From the NCBI GenBank assembly GCA_964522105.1, contig CAZFVA010000005.1:62001-126000 (forward strand): a stretch of 64,000 nucleotides of DNA. Direction: 5' to 3'. The stretch is from JAGOFO01 sp964522105. GTDB lineage: Bacteria; Myxococcota_A; UBA9042; DTJE01. The notes beneath the pieces were generated by a model. That model was given only the letters and a program-made list of their open reading frames with translations, had not been told where the DNA came from and did not search any database. The position numbers and the translations under genes were made by a program. Shown here piece after piece: positions 8,092 through 16,015 of the stretch. Position 1 is the first letter of the stretch, and every line of letters starts with the position of its first letter.

Positions 8092-10170
8092 CTATTCTTC
8101 GTCTTCTTCGATCTTCGCTTCGGCAATCAGCTTTTCAGTCAGCATCTGCGGAAGTTCTTCGTGATGGGACGGGACCATCGTGAATGAGCCACGGTCAGAC
8201 GTCATCGAGCGCAGGTCTGAAGCATACGTCTGACATTCTGACATCGGTACGGTGGCCTTAACGATCTGCTTGCCGTTTGCCGAGTCGGTTCCCATGATTC
8301 TGCCGCGACGGCTGCTGATGTCGCCCATGATGTCGCCAAGGCACTCATCCGGGATTGTGATGGTCAGTTCGGCGATCGGCTCAAGAATAATCGGCGTGCA
8401 GAGCTTGAAGCCGTTCTTGAATGCGCGTGAACCGGCCATTTCAAACGAACGCGAGTCCGAGTCAACGTCGTGGTACTTACCGTCAATCAGCTTGACCTTG
8501 ATATCGACGACCGGGTAACCGGCGACAACGCCCTTCGTAAGGGAATCTTCGACGCCCTTCTTGATGTACGGGATGAACTGTCTTGGAATCGAGCCGCCGA
8601 AAATGGCATCTTCGAAATCGAATCCGCCGCCGCGCACGTTGGCGCTGATATCGACATAGCACACACCGAACTGGCCGTGGCCGCCGGACTGCTTTTTGTG
8701 TTTACCTTCGACGTTCTTGACTGATCCGCGAATCGTTTCGCGATATGAAATCCTTGGCAGCTTCATTTCAACATCGACGCCGAACTTGTTCTTCAGCTTG
8801 TCGACTGCTGTCTGAACGTGAACCTGACCAAGCCCGCTGACCAGGAATTCCTTCGACTCTTCGTCACGGGAAAGCTGCAGGCCGACGTCTTCTTCAACGA
8901 TCTTCTGAATGGCTGCTGAAAGCTTGTCTTCGTCGCCCTGGGACTTCGGTCTGATCGAGAACGAGATACACGGCGGCGGAACCTTCGGCATCACCAGGTT
9001 GCCCTGTCCTTCCTCGGAAGAAATCGAGTGACCTGTTCTGGTTTCCTTCAGCTTGACGACCGCTACGATGTCGCCGGTAACGGCCTTGTCGACCAGTTCC
9101 TGCTTTTTACCAAGCAGTTTGACGATGTTACCGAATCTTTCCTTTGCGCCGGTCGTTGCGTTAACAAACTGGCTGTCGGCGGAAATCGAACCGGAGATGA
9201 CGCGGAAGATGCTGATGCGGCCGGCCTGAAGGTCGACAAGGCTCTTGAATACGTAGCCGTAAAGCTTACCTTCGGCATCAACAATAATTTCTTTCTTGTC
9301 GTCGCCCTTTTCCATGAAGAAACCCTTCCGGTCAAGGGGGCTCGGTCCGTAATTAGCAATCAGGTTAAGGAAGAAGTCCACGCCGAGGCAGTTAAGCGCG
9401 TTCAGCGGAACGACGGGAATCACGCCGCCGGACGCCATACCGGCCGTCAGGCCTTTCTTGACGTCGTCGAGTGACAGTTCGCCTTCCTCGAAGAACTTTT
9501 CCATCAAGGCATCGTCCTGCTCGGCAAGCTTTTCGACCAGGGGTTCACGGGCTTCCGCGACATCGTCAGCCATGTCGGCCGGAATGTCAGCCTTTGCGCC
9601 GTTCAGCGGATCTGCATATGTCCACGCACATTCATTAACGAGGTCTGCCACGCCCTTGAAGCCGCTTTCCGAGCCAATCGGCAGCGCGACGGGAACGACC
9701 ATCGGGCCGTACTTCGCCTGAAGGTCGCTGACGATCTTGCCGAAGTCCGATCTTTCGCGATCGACTTTGGTTACCGCGACCAACATCGGGATGCCGTTAT
9801 TTGAAAGCAGTTCAATGGCCTTTTCTGTGCCGACCTGAACGCCGTCAACAGCGCTGATTACGATAATCGCCAGGTCGGTACCGACCGTGGCCATTACTGT
9901 TTCGGCGGCGAAATTGGTGTCGCCGGGGATATCAATGACGTTAATAAGCTTCTTTGCCCACGGCGCGTAACCAACCGAAATCGACATTGTTGATCTGCGT
10001 CGAATTTCTTCGGAATCGAAGTCGAAATTTGAATTGCCTTCCTGAACGCTGCACAGTCTGTTTGAAGTCTTGCCCAGAAAAACAATGGCCTCCGCAAGAG
10101 TTGTCTTGCCAGAGCCCTGATGTCCATACAGACCGATGTTGCGAATTAATGCAGGTTCGAAGGTCTTCAT
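8092..10170 (-). CDS. EF-G-like translational GTPase (non-canonical paralogue)
   Basis: 692 residues with the whole EF-G plan: G domain, beta-barrel domain II and domains III-V (for example GHGQFGVCYVDI and the domain V tail). The P-loop is GHQGSGKT (16-23) instead of AHIDAGKT. The G3 motif is DIPGD instead of DTPGH, so the histidine that activates water in canonical EF-G is Asp84. The G4 motif is TKVD. These changes place it in the EF-G-like paralogue group rather than with housekeeping FusA, which normally sits beside rpsL/rpsG and tufA; no such genes are here. A ribosome-linked role in the cytoplasm is likely, but translocation activity is doubtful. AGGA precedes the ATG by 8 bases. The gene stands alone. 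Confidence 0.85.
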   Translation of the reverse strand: MKTFEPALIRNIGLYGHQGSGKTTLAEAIVFLGKTSNRLCSVQEGNSNFDFDSEEIRRRSTMSISVGYAPWAKKLINVIDIPGDTNFAAETVMATVGTDLAIIVISAVDGVQVGTEKAIELLSNNGIPMLVAVTKVDRERSDFGKIVSDLQAKYGPMVVPVALPIGSESGFKGVADLVNECAWTYADPLNGAKADIPADMADDVAEAREPLVEKLAEQDDALMEKFFEEGELSLDDVKKGLTAGMASGGVIPVVPLNALNCLGVDFFLNLIANYGPSPLDRKGFFMEKGDDKKEIIVDAEGKLYGYVFKSLVDLQAGRISIFRVISGSISADSQFVNATTGAKERFGNIVKLLGKKQELVDKAVTGDIVAVVKLKETRTGHSISSEEGQGNLVMPKVPPPCISFSIRPKSQGDEDKLSAAIQKIVEEDVGLQLSRDEESKEFLVSGLGQVHVQTAVDKLKNKFGVDVEMKLPRISYRETIRGSVKNVEGKHKKQSGGHGQFGVCYVDISANVRGGGFDFEDAIFGGSIPRQFIPYIKKGVEDSLTKGVVAGYPVVDIKVKLIDGKYHDVDSDSRSFEMAGSRAFKNGFKLCTPIILEPIAELTITIPDECLGDIMGDISSRRGRIMGTDSANGKQIVKATVPMSECQTYASDLRSMTSDRGSFTMVPSHHEELPQMLTEKLIAEAKIEEDEE

Positions 10171-10205
10171 ATTTCAATTCCTGTAGCTAGACGCCTGAAG
10201 CCAGC

Positions 10206-10246
10206 CTTCCGACAAACCGGAAGTTAACCCGGAAAAAAAAGCCGGG
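10206..10246. other. Two short inverted repeats upstream of the EF-G-like gene
   Basis: CTTCCG/CGGAAG (10206-10211, 10218-10223) and CCCGG/CCGGG around an A-rich loop (about 10228-10246) lie 36-76 bases upstream of the EF-G-like start. Otherwise the 233-base gap 10171-10403 holds nothing I can name. They may form leader hairpins in the minus-strand mRNA; function is not shown. Confidence 0.3.
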
Positions 10247-10403
10247 CCACGTTTTCTACTAAATGCCGGCGGACCTGTCAATGGAACTATCCATTGCAAG
10301 GCGAATTTCGTAGCAAAAATAAATGAAAGTGTCGTTAATGCGCCCTGATTACTTGACGTATCTGTGGCAGGTTCTTATTGTGATTCGGTCTTGAAGTCGT
10401 CTG

Positions 10404-10835
10404 ATGCTGCAGCAAACGAGTTGGAAAATGACATACCCTGTCAGAATAGTTGATGCGATTCCGGCTTCTGAACACCTGGCGTTGTACCGTGATGCCGGTT
10501 GGTGGAAAGACGGCGAGGACGAGTCAAGATTATCATTAATAATTTCGGGATCTTTCCTGACGGCAGCCGCGTATGATTCTGAAGGGCGATGCATCGGCAT
10601 GGGCCGGATGATCTCGGATGGCGCAAGTGATGGCTATATTCAGGACGTGGTCGTTTTTAATGCGTACCGTGGCCATGGTATTGGCGCTGCACTGGTGAAA
10701 CTGTTGAAAGACGAAGGTCTTGCCAGGGGTCTTTCCTGGATCGGTCTGATTGCCGAACCAGGTACGAAGGCATTTTATGAAAAGCTCGGGTTCGCTGAAA
10801 TGGACAATTACGTCCCGATGTTGTTGAAAAGATAG
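10404..10835 (+). CDS. GNAT-family N-acetyltransferase
   Basis: About 143 residues, the size of a single GNAT fold. The acetyl-CoA-binding motif A is visible as QDVVVFNAYRGHGIGAALVK (R/Q-x-x-G-x-G/A form), followed by GLIAEPGTKAFYEKLGF, the usual motif B with the Tyr/Phe pair. It should transfer an acyl group from acyl-CoA to an amine of a small molecule or protein; the substrate cannot be read. The first ATG (10404) is listed; an ATG at 10428 is equally possible and removes eight residues. It is followed after 7 bases by the DUF2156 gene, so it is likely the first gene of a three-gene operon of which two products share the GNAT fold. Confidence 0.85.
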   Translation: MLQQTSWKMTYPVRIVDAIPASEHLALYRDAGWWKDGEDESRLSLIISGSFLTAAAYDSEGRCIGMGRMISDGASDGYIQDVVVFNAYRGHGIGAALVKLLKDEGLARGLSWIGLIAEPGTKAFYEKLGFAEMDNYVPMLLKR

Positions 10836-10842
10836 GCTGGCT

Positions 10843-11769
10843 GTGGTTTTGACGAACTTTCAGAAATTCCATCTTGAAGACAAAGCGCGGCTGGAGTCGT
10901 TTTTCAAGGCTGCAGGCTTTCGCCTTTGTGAGTACTCGTTTCCGATTCAGTTCTGCTGGCAGGACTATAACGACAGCGCCTGGACCATCGTTGATGACAT
11001 GCTTGTAATAAGGTATGTGGTCGATGGTCAATACCGTTTTGTGTGCCCTGTCGGTACCGGAAACAGGCGTCGGGTCGTCGAAAAATGCTTTGAATATCAG
11101 GCTGCTGCAGGCTCGCCACTCCGGATCGATTTCGTACCGGATGTTGACGGCTGCCATAATGAAGACATTGGCCCCGATGACGGTTGCGCCCCTGTCGCGC
11201 AGCGGGACCCGGATAATGATGATTACATCTATCTGACCGCTGAACTGGCAGACCTTCCCGGTAAACGTTTTGCTGGCAAAAGAAATCACATATCCGCGTT
11301 GACGCGTGATCACCGGTGGAATGTCGAAAAAGTTGATTCCGCCACCCACACGTCCCTGATTCTTGACTTTGTGACCAGGTGGGCCCAGCTGCGCGGCATG
11401 GATCATGACCATCAGATCGCGCTTGAACTCGAGGCAGTCAAGCGTGCAATCGTGTTTGCACCTCAGCTCGGTCTTGATATCTTCCTGCTTAATATTGATG
11501 GTGCGATGGCGGGGATTTCCATCGGTGAAAAGGCCCTGCCGGACACGTATGTCGTCCATTTTGAAAAGTCTGATGTTGACGTCAAAGGTGCCTATCAGGC
11601 GCTTTGCAGTCGTGTGGCGGCGATGGTCAGGGACGAATGCATGTATATTGACCGGGAACAGGACATGGGCGTTGAAGGTCTTAGAAAAACAAAACATTCC
11701 TGGAATCCGGTTAGAATGGAACAGTGCTGGACAGTTTTTCCAGGCAATCATCAGGACGGGAAACAATAA
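10843..11769 (+). CDS. DUF2156 protein (LPG-synthase C-terminal-like acyltransferase fold)
   Basis: 308 residues from a GTG start with AGG 6 bases upstream. The family signature is clear: YIYLTAELADLPGKRFAGKR-N-H-I in the middle and YIDREQDMGVEGLRKTKHSW near the end, as in free-standing DUF2156 proteins related to the C-terminal catalytic domain of MprF. That domain uses aminoacyl-tRNA to modify phosphatidylglycerol. The free-standing members lack the membrane flippase part, as here, and their reaction is not established. The stop TAA shares its last base with the ATG of the next gene, so translation is coupled. Confidence 0.82.
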   Translation: MVLTNFQKFHLEDKARLESFFKAAGFRLCEYSFPIQFCWQDYNDSAWTIVDDMLVIRYVVDGQYRFVCPVGTGNRRRVVEKCFEYQAAAGSPLRIDFVPDVDGCHNEDIGPDDGCAPVAQRDPDNDDYIYLTAELADLPGKRFAGKRNHISALTRDHRWNVEKVDSATHTSLILDFVTRWAQLRGMDHDHQIALELEAVKRAIVFAPQLGLDIFLLNIDGAMAGISIGEKALPDTYVVHFEKSDVDVKGAYQALCSRVAAMVRDECMYIDREQDMGVEGLRKTKHSWNPVRMEQCWTVFPGNHQDGKQ

Positions 11770-13022
11770 TGCTCAGGTACGAACCGTTAGTTATTTCGTT
11801 TGACGAGATTCCGGAAGTCGCAAGGGCAAGTGCAGGCCCCGATTCCCTGCCGGAAAGGCGTCTTCTGCTGGCGCGCGCCGTCGTTCCAATGTCGCCCGTC
11901 GAGTTGATAACAACGCTGGCGTACTTGACGTGCGATCAGTCGGAACTTGTTTCAAAATCTGCAGTTGCGACTATTGAAAATCTGCCGTACGGCGTTCTTG
12001 AAGAGGCGCTGAAGGCCGTCGTGTCGCCTTCAGTCCTTGATGTCATGGCCAGGGCGCTGCCTGCGTCCCGCCTTGGTCTTCATGAAACGGTCGTTCAGAA
12101 TCGTGCCGCTGATGACGAAACGATTGCCTGGATATCTTCAAGATCGGAAGGCAATATCATCGACATCGTTGCCCGCAATCAGTTCCGAATTCAGCGCTGC
12201 CCGAAAATCGTCGAGGCCATCTATTTCAACCCGCACGCCCGAATGGGCGTCGTCTTGAATCTGCTTGAAGATGCAGTCCGTCTGGGCGTCGATATTTCGG
12301 CAATTCCCGGTTATGAAGAAATTGTCGCCTCGATTCACGGTAAAGATGTTGCGCCCCCGCCGCCTGTCATTTTGAGTCCTGAAGACGCCCAGTCTGAACA
12401 ACCGATTGAGCTGGATCCTGCCGACCTGGCCGCCGTCGAGGCGGCTGTGGCTGCCGCTGAAGCGGCTGAAGGTGCATCGGAAGAAGCCGCCGAACCTGGC
12501 GAAGGTATTGATGATGATACTTTTGAAAGACTGCTGGGCAACGAGCCTGCTGCGGCGACTTCGGCTGAATCAGGTAAAAGCGATGAAGGTGGTCCGCTTG
12601 GCAAAAGCATGTCGGCCGACCTTGGCAAAATGTCGATTCCCCAGAAAGTCCGAATGGCGTTGGTTGGCAGTGAAACCGCCAGAAGACTGCTTATCAAGGA
12701 TTCAAGGCGCATCGTCTATATGTCAGTTTTGAAAAGTCCGCGCCTGACTGACAAAGAGATTACTGAATACGCAAAAAACAAGGCTTTAAGCGAAGATGTC
12801 ATCCGCTATATTGCCGCGAACCGTGACTGGACTAATCAGTACAGCGTCAAGATGGCGCTGGTTGCCAACCCGAAGTGTCCGCCGATCGTTGCCGCGTCAT
12901 TTCTGCGTATGATGGCCACAAAGGACGTCAAATTCATCTCGAAAAGCCATGATGTTCCCGGATTTGTTGCAAGAGCGGCCAGGCAGATACTTGGCAACCG
13001 CGAGATGGGCAAACGTAACTGA
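11769..13022 (+). CDS. Two-domain helical-repeat (LRV/HEAT-like) protein with acidic Ala-rich linker
   Basis: 417 residues. An N-terminal half (about 1-190) and a C-terminal half (about 285-417) each consist of short helical units with phrases such as VKMALVANPKCPPIVAASF and VIRYIAANRDWTNQYSV, like the leucine-rich-variant or HEAT-like repeats common in myxobacterial proteins of unknown role. They are joined by a strongly acidic Ala/Glu linker (about 215-265). No signal peptide or membrane segment is seen, so it is probably a cytoplasmic protein-protein scaffold. The ATG shares one base with the preceding stop, with GGACGGGAAA upstream as ribosome site. It is the last gene of the GNAT-DUF2156 operon and converges on the lipoprotein gene 19 bases away. 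Confidence 0.68.
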   Translation: MLRYEPLVISFDEIPEVARASAGPDSLPERRLLLARAVVPMSPVELITTLAYLTCDQSELVSKSAVATIENLPYGVLEEALKAVVSPSVLDVMARALPASRLGLHETVVQNRAADDETIAWISSRSEGNIIDIVARNQFRIQRCPKIVEAIYFNPHARMGVVLNLLEDAVRLGVDISAIPGYEEIVASIHGKDVAPPPPVILSPEDAQSEQPIELDPADLAAVEAAVAAAEAAEGASEEAAEPGEGIDDDTFERLLGNEPAAATSAESGKSDEGGPLGKSMSADLGKMSIPQKVRMALVGSETARRLLIKDSRRIVYMSVLKSPRLTDKEITEYAKNKALSEDVIRYIAANRDWTNQYSVKMALVANPKCPPIVAASFLRMMATKDVKFISKSHDVPGFVARAARQILGNREMGKRN

Positions 13023-13041
13023 CCTGTCCTTAGAACACACT

Positions 13042-14352
13042 TCACTTGCCAGACCCGCACTGCCCCTCAACTTGTGGCGGTTCGCAGGCAGAACAAGCCG
13101 CAGCTTCAGCCTGGATGTTACTACCGGCCGCGGTGATGCAGCTATCTGTGCACGAATAGTCGTCCGCGCACTGCAGGCTGCATGACAGCAGGCATGGACA
13201 CGTATTCTTCCAGCAATTGAATGCGCTGACGCACGCCGCCTTGCCCTGGGTCCAGCCAACGATGTGACCGCCGGCCGCCGAGCACTGGGCCTCGACACCC
13301 TTCATAAGGTCTCTACAAACTTCGTCGCCGCTCCGGGCAAGCCCGCACGGGCCGCTGCCAATTTTGGGACATGCGCCCCACACGCAGTCCGGCTGACAGG
13401 TCTTTGTGCCACCCTCGATGCAATTCAGGGTCAGGCCGGGGGTGCACTGGTAACTATTCATACACTGGGGCGCCTCGCCTGCGTACACACCCGAGAACTG
13501 GTCCCCGATCATCAGGCGACCTTCGGCTTCTTGAACCATCGCCTGATATGTTTCTTCGCGCGTTGCCGCTTTGGCCCGTTCGTCTGAAGCGCGGTCCAGG
13601 GCAAGCGATACACAGCCGCTGACGTCGCCGCTGATACACTGCAGGACATCCACGGCCATCAGCAGCTTACCGGCACGCTCCACCGGCGCGTTAAGCCAGG
13701 ACTCTTCGCCAAGAGCCAGCTTCGCCGCAGACACGACAACGCCGGAGCAAGGCAGCAGCGCCGCGCCCCAACTGGCCGCAGTTGCGAACCCGCACATACC
13801 GATGGACATGGCCAGTCCTGCTACCTTCAGCATTTCAGCCTGGGTCCGCTCTTTCGACGGGCAACCGCTCCCAAGGCATGTAGCCGCCGAGGACACTTCA
13901 CCCGCGATTTGCTGCTCGCCTTCCCATACATTAATCCCGCGCAAAATTTCGGCGTACCCGGTCGGGCCGTAGATGCGCGCAACGTCCGCAGTCGTATGAT
14001 CTGCGCTCCAATTGGAAAAAATAAGAATGAAATCGCCAAAGACCGTCATGGAAGGCAAACCGGTGGCGGGATCAATTTCCACGTATGCGCTGCTGCCGTT
14101 TGCGTCCAGCCACATCGCGCCCGTGACCTGAGTGACCGCATTCAGATCATTCCGGGTTACCACGGGCAGCAGTTGTTCGCCTTCGCTGCTGACCAGCAGG
14201 GTACCAAACTCACCGTTGTCCAGATCAACCGCTGCCAGTTCCACGGCGCCATCGGACCCGCAGGCCACAACAAAGGTTGAAAGAATGACCAGCGCAACCG
14301 CAAAGCTCAAGGCACCAGAGGCATGGCCCGCGACACGAACCGGATTCGACAT
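13042..14352 (-). CDS. Cys-rich lipoprotein of unknown function
   Basis: 436 residues starting at the ATG preceded by GAGGTG at 5 bases. The signal peptide ends in VVAC (Cys31), a standard lipobox, so the protein is lipid-anchored in the envelope. The first 110 mature residues look beta-rich. A central Ala/Gly-rich stretch (about 175-225, AASWGAALLPCSGVVVSAAK) could insert in or associate with a membrane. The last 120 residues contain at least 20 cysteines in CxxxC and CxxC spacing, suggesting several small disulphide-bonded knots. It lies 36 bases after nadB and on the same strand, so it may end the transcript of the giant TPR protein and nadB. I do not recognise a family. Confidence 0.65.
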   Translation of the reverse strand: MSNPVRVAGHASGALSFAVALVILSTFVVACGSDGAVELAAVDLDNGEFGTLLVSSEGEQLLPVVTRNDLNAVTQVTGAMWLDANGSSAYVEIDPATGLPSMTVFGDFILIFSNWSADHTTADVARIYGPTGYAEILRGINVWEGEQQIAGEVSSAATCLGSGCPSKERTQAEMLKVAGLAMSIGMCGFATAASWGAALLPCSGVVVSAAKLALGEESWLNAPVERAGKLLMAVDVLQCISGDVSGCVSLALDRASDERAKAATREETYQAMVQEAEGRLMIGDQFSGVYAGEAPQCMNSYQCTPGLTLNCIEGGTKTCQPDCVWGACPKIGSGPCGLARSGDEVCRDLMKGVEAQCSAAGGHIVGWTQGKAACVSAFNCWKNTCPCLLSCSLQCADDYSCTDSCITAAGSNIQAEAAACSACEPPQVEGQCGSGK

Positions 14353-14388
14353 CTTACACCTCACTTTGTGTAGCAACTACGAGACGGT

Positions 14389-16011
14389 TTATCTGTTCCT
14401 GACCACCGCAATGCGGGTGTTTACACCCACCCAGATTTCAGTATCGGTCAGGTAGCGCTTGTCATCGGTGTCAGGGTAATCCACGTTGAAATGAAGTCCC
14501 CGCGTTTCCTGTCTGTTCAATGCGCTACGGACAATAAGTCCGGCCACCGTGGTGATGTTTCTAAGCTCGGCAAGGTCGGTTGTCAGCGCCGAATCAAGAA
14601 GATATTCGCGGACTTCCCGGCTGATGACGTCAAGGCGTTTGCGGGCCGCATTAAGGCGGCGATTGGATCGGACGATTCCGACGTAGTTCCACATCAGTCG
14701 GCGAACCTCGTCCCAACCCTGTGTAACCATGACACTTTCTGCTTTTGTCGTTTTGGCCGTATCGCGCATCCATGACAACGGTTCCGGTTCATCATATTCA
14801 GCGAACTTTCCAGTGTCGGTTGCAATCAACGCCGCAGCGGCCCTGCGGCCAAAAACAAGCGCTTCCAGCAGCGAGTTGGACGCAAGGCGGTTGGCGCCAT
14901 GCAGTCCTGTGCAGGCCGTTTCCCCGATTGCGTAAAGGCCTTCGACAGAAGTCCGCCCGTCCAGATCGGTCTGAACGCCACCGCACATATAGTGGGCGGC
15001 CGGGACGACCGGCACAGGTTCACGGCGCAGGTCGTAGCCAAACGAAGAACAGGTTGCGGTCAGGTTCGGGAAACGCTGTTCGATGAATTCTGGCGTCCTG
15101 GCAGTCATGTCAAGAAGAACGTGATCATCGCCCGTCTTCTTCATTTCATGGTCAATCGCCCTGGCCACGATGTCACGTGGGGCCAGTTCTTTAAGTTCAT
15201 GATAGTTCGGCATGAATCTGGTGCCATCAACGCGCAGCAGCACCCCGCCCTCGCCTCTCAGTGCTTCCGACAGCAGGAATGATTTTGCGCGGGGGTGGTA
15301 AAGGCATGTCGGGTGGAACTGAAAGAATTCCATGTTGGAAATCCTGGCCCCGGCCCTGAATGCCATTGCCACGCCGTCGCCTGTAGCGACGTCAGGATTA
15401 CTGGTGTACATGTAAACTTTTCCGGCCCCGCCTGTCGCAAGCACCACGGTTCTGGCAGTCACCTGAATCAGCGTACCCTCGCCGCGCGTCATCAGGAATG
15501 CCCCGCCGATCCTTCTGTGGCCTGATGAATCTTCGTTCAGCCACAGGTCGATGCCCATCGTGTCTTCAAGGAATGTAATTGATTCTATCTGACGCGCCTG
15601 TTCAAGCAGCGCCCGCTGGATTTCGCTGCCCGTCATGTCGCCGGAGTGAAAAACGCGTCTGTGTGAATGTCCGCCTTCGCGTCCAAGGTCAAAACCGCTT
15701 CCGTCCTCTCCGCGTGTAAATTGAACGCCGTGGCTGATCATCCATTCGATATTTTCCGGGGCCGATTTAACAACAAGATCAACTGTATCGGCATGGCAAA
15801 GCCCGGCCCCGGCCGTCAGTGTGTCTGCCGCATGCATCTGAAACGAATCGTTTGATTCCATGACTGACGCGACGCCACCCTGCGCGTAACGTGTGTTCGA
15901 TTCGTCTGCATCACGCTTGGTGGCGATGATCACGTTCATGTGTCTGGACGCTTCGATGGCGAAGCACAGCCCCGCGATTCCACTTCCAAGCACAAGACAG
16001 TCAGTCTTCAT
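14389..16011 (-). CDS. nadB: L-aspartate oxidase
   Basis: 540 residues, a normal NadB length. It oxidises L-aspartate to iminoaspartate with FAD, the first step of de novo NAD synthesis, in the cytoplasm. Visible signatures are the N-terminal dinucleotide motif LGSGIAGLCFAIEA, the family block SNTRYAQGG, the substrate-site region GREGGHSHRRVFH, and the FAD-binding C-terminal part GLYAIGETACTGLHGANRL. The start is 4 bases after the stop of the giant TPR gene, so the two are co-transcribed; the only ribosome site is GAGG 10 bases upstream. nadA and nadC are not in the window. nadD, a later step of the pathway, is at 54014. Confidence 0.95.
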   Translation of the reverse strand: MKTDCLVLGSGIAGLCFAIEASRHMNVIIATKRDADESNTRYAQGGVASVMESNDSFQMHAADTLTAGAGLCHADTVDLVVKSAPENIEWMISHGVQFTRGEDGSGFDLGREGGHSHRRVFHSGDMTGSEIQRALLEQARQIESITFLEDTMGIDLWLNEDSSGHRRIGGAFLMTRGEGTLIQVTARTVVLATGGAGKVYMYTSNPDVATGDGVAMAFRAGARISNMEFFQFHPTCLYHPRAKSFLLSEALRGEGGVLLRVDGTRFMPNYHELKELAPRDIVARAIDHEMKKTGDDHVLLDMTARTPEFIEQRFPNLTATCSSFGYDLRREPVPVVPAAHYMCGGVQTDLDGRTSVEGLYAIGETACTGLHGANRLASNSLLEALVFGRRAAAALIATDTGKFAEYDEPEPLSWMRDTAKTTKAESVMVTQGWDEVRRLMWNYVGIVRSNRRLNAARKRLDVISREVREYLLDSALTTDLAELRNITTVAGLIVRSALNRQETRGLHFNVDYPDTDDKRYLTDTEIWVGVNTRIAVVRNR

Positions 16012-16015
16012 CCGG

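Noticed and set aside
10657..11766. A 369-codon open frame on the minus strand over the DUF2156 gene
   Set aside because: It lies antisense to a gene with clear family motifs and ribosome site, and its protein has no recognisable domain; a coding shadow.
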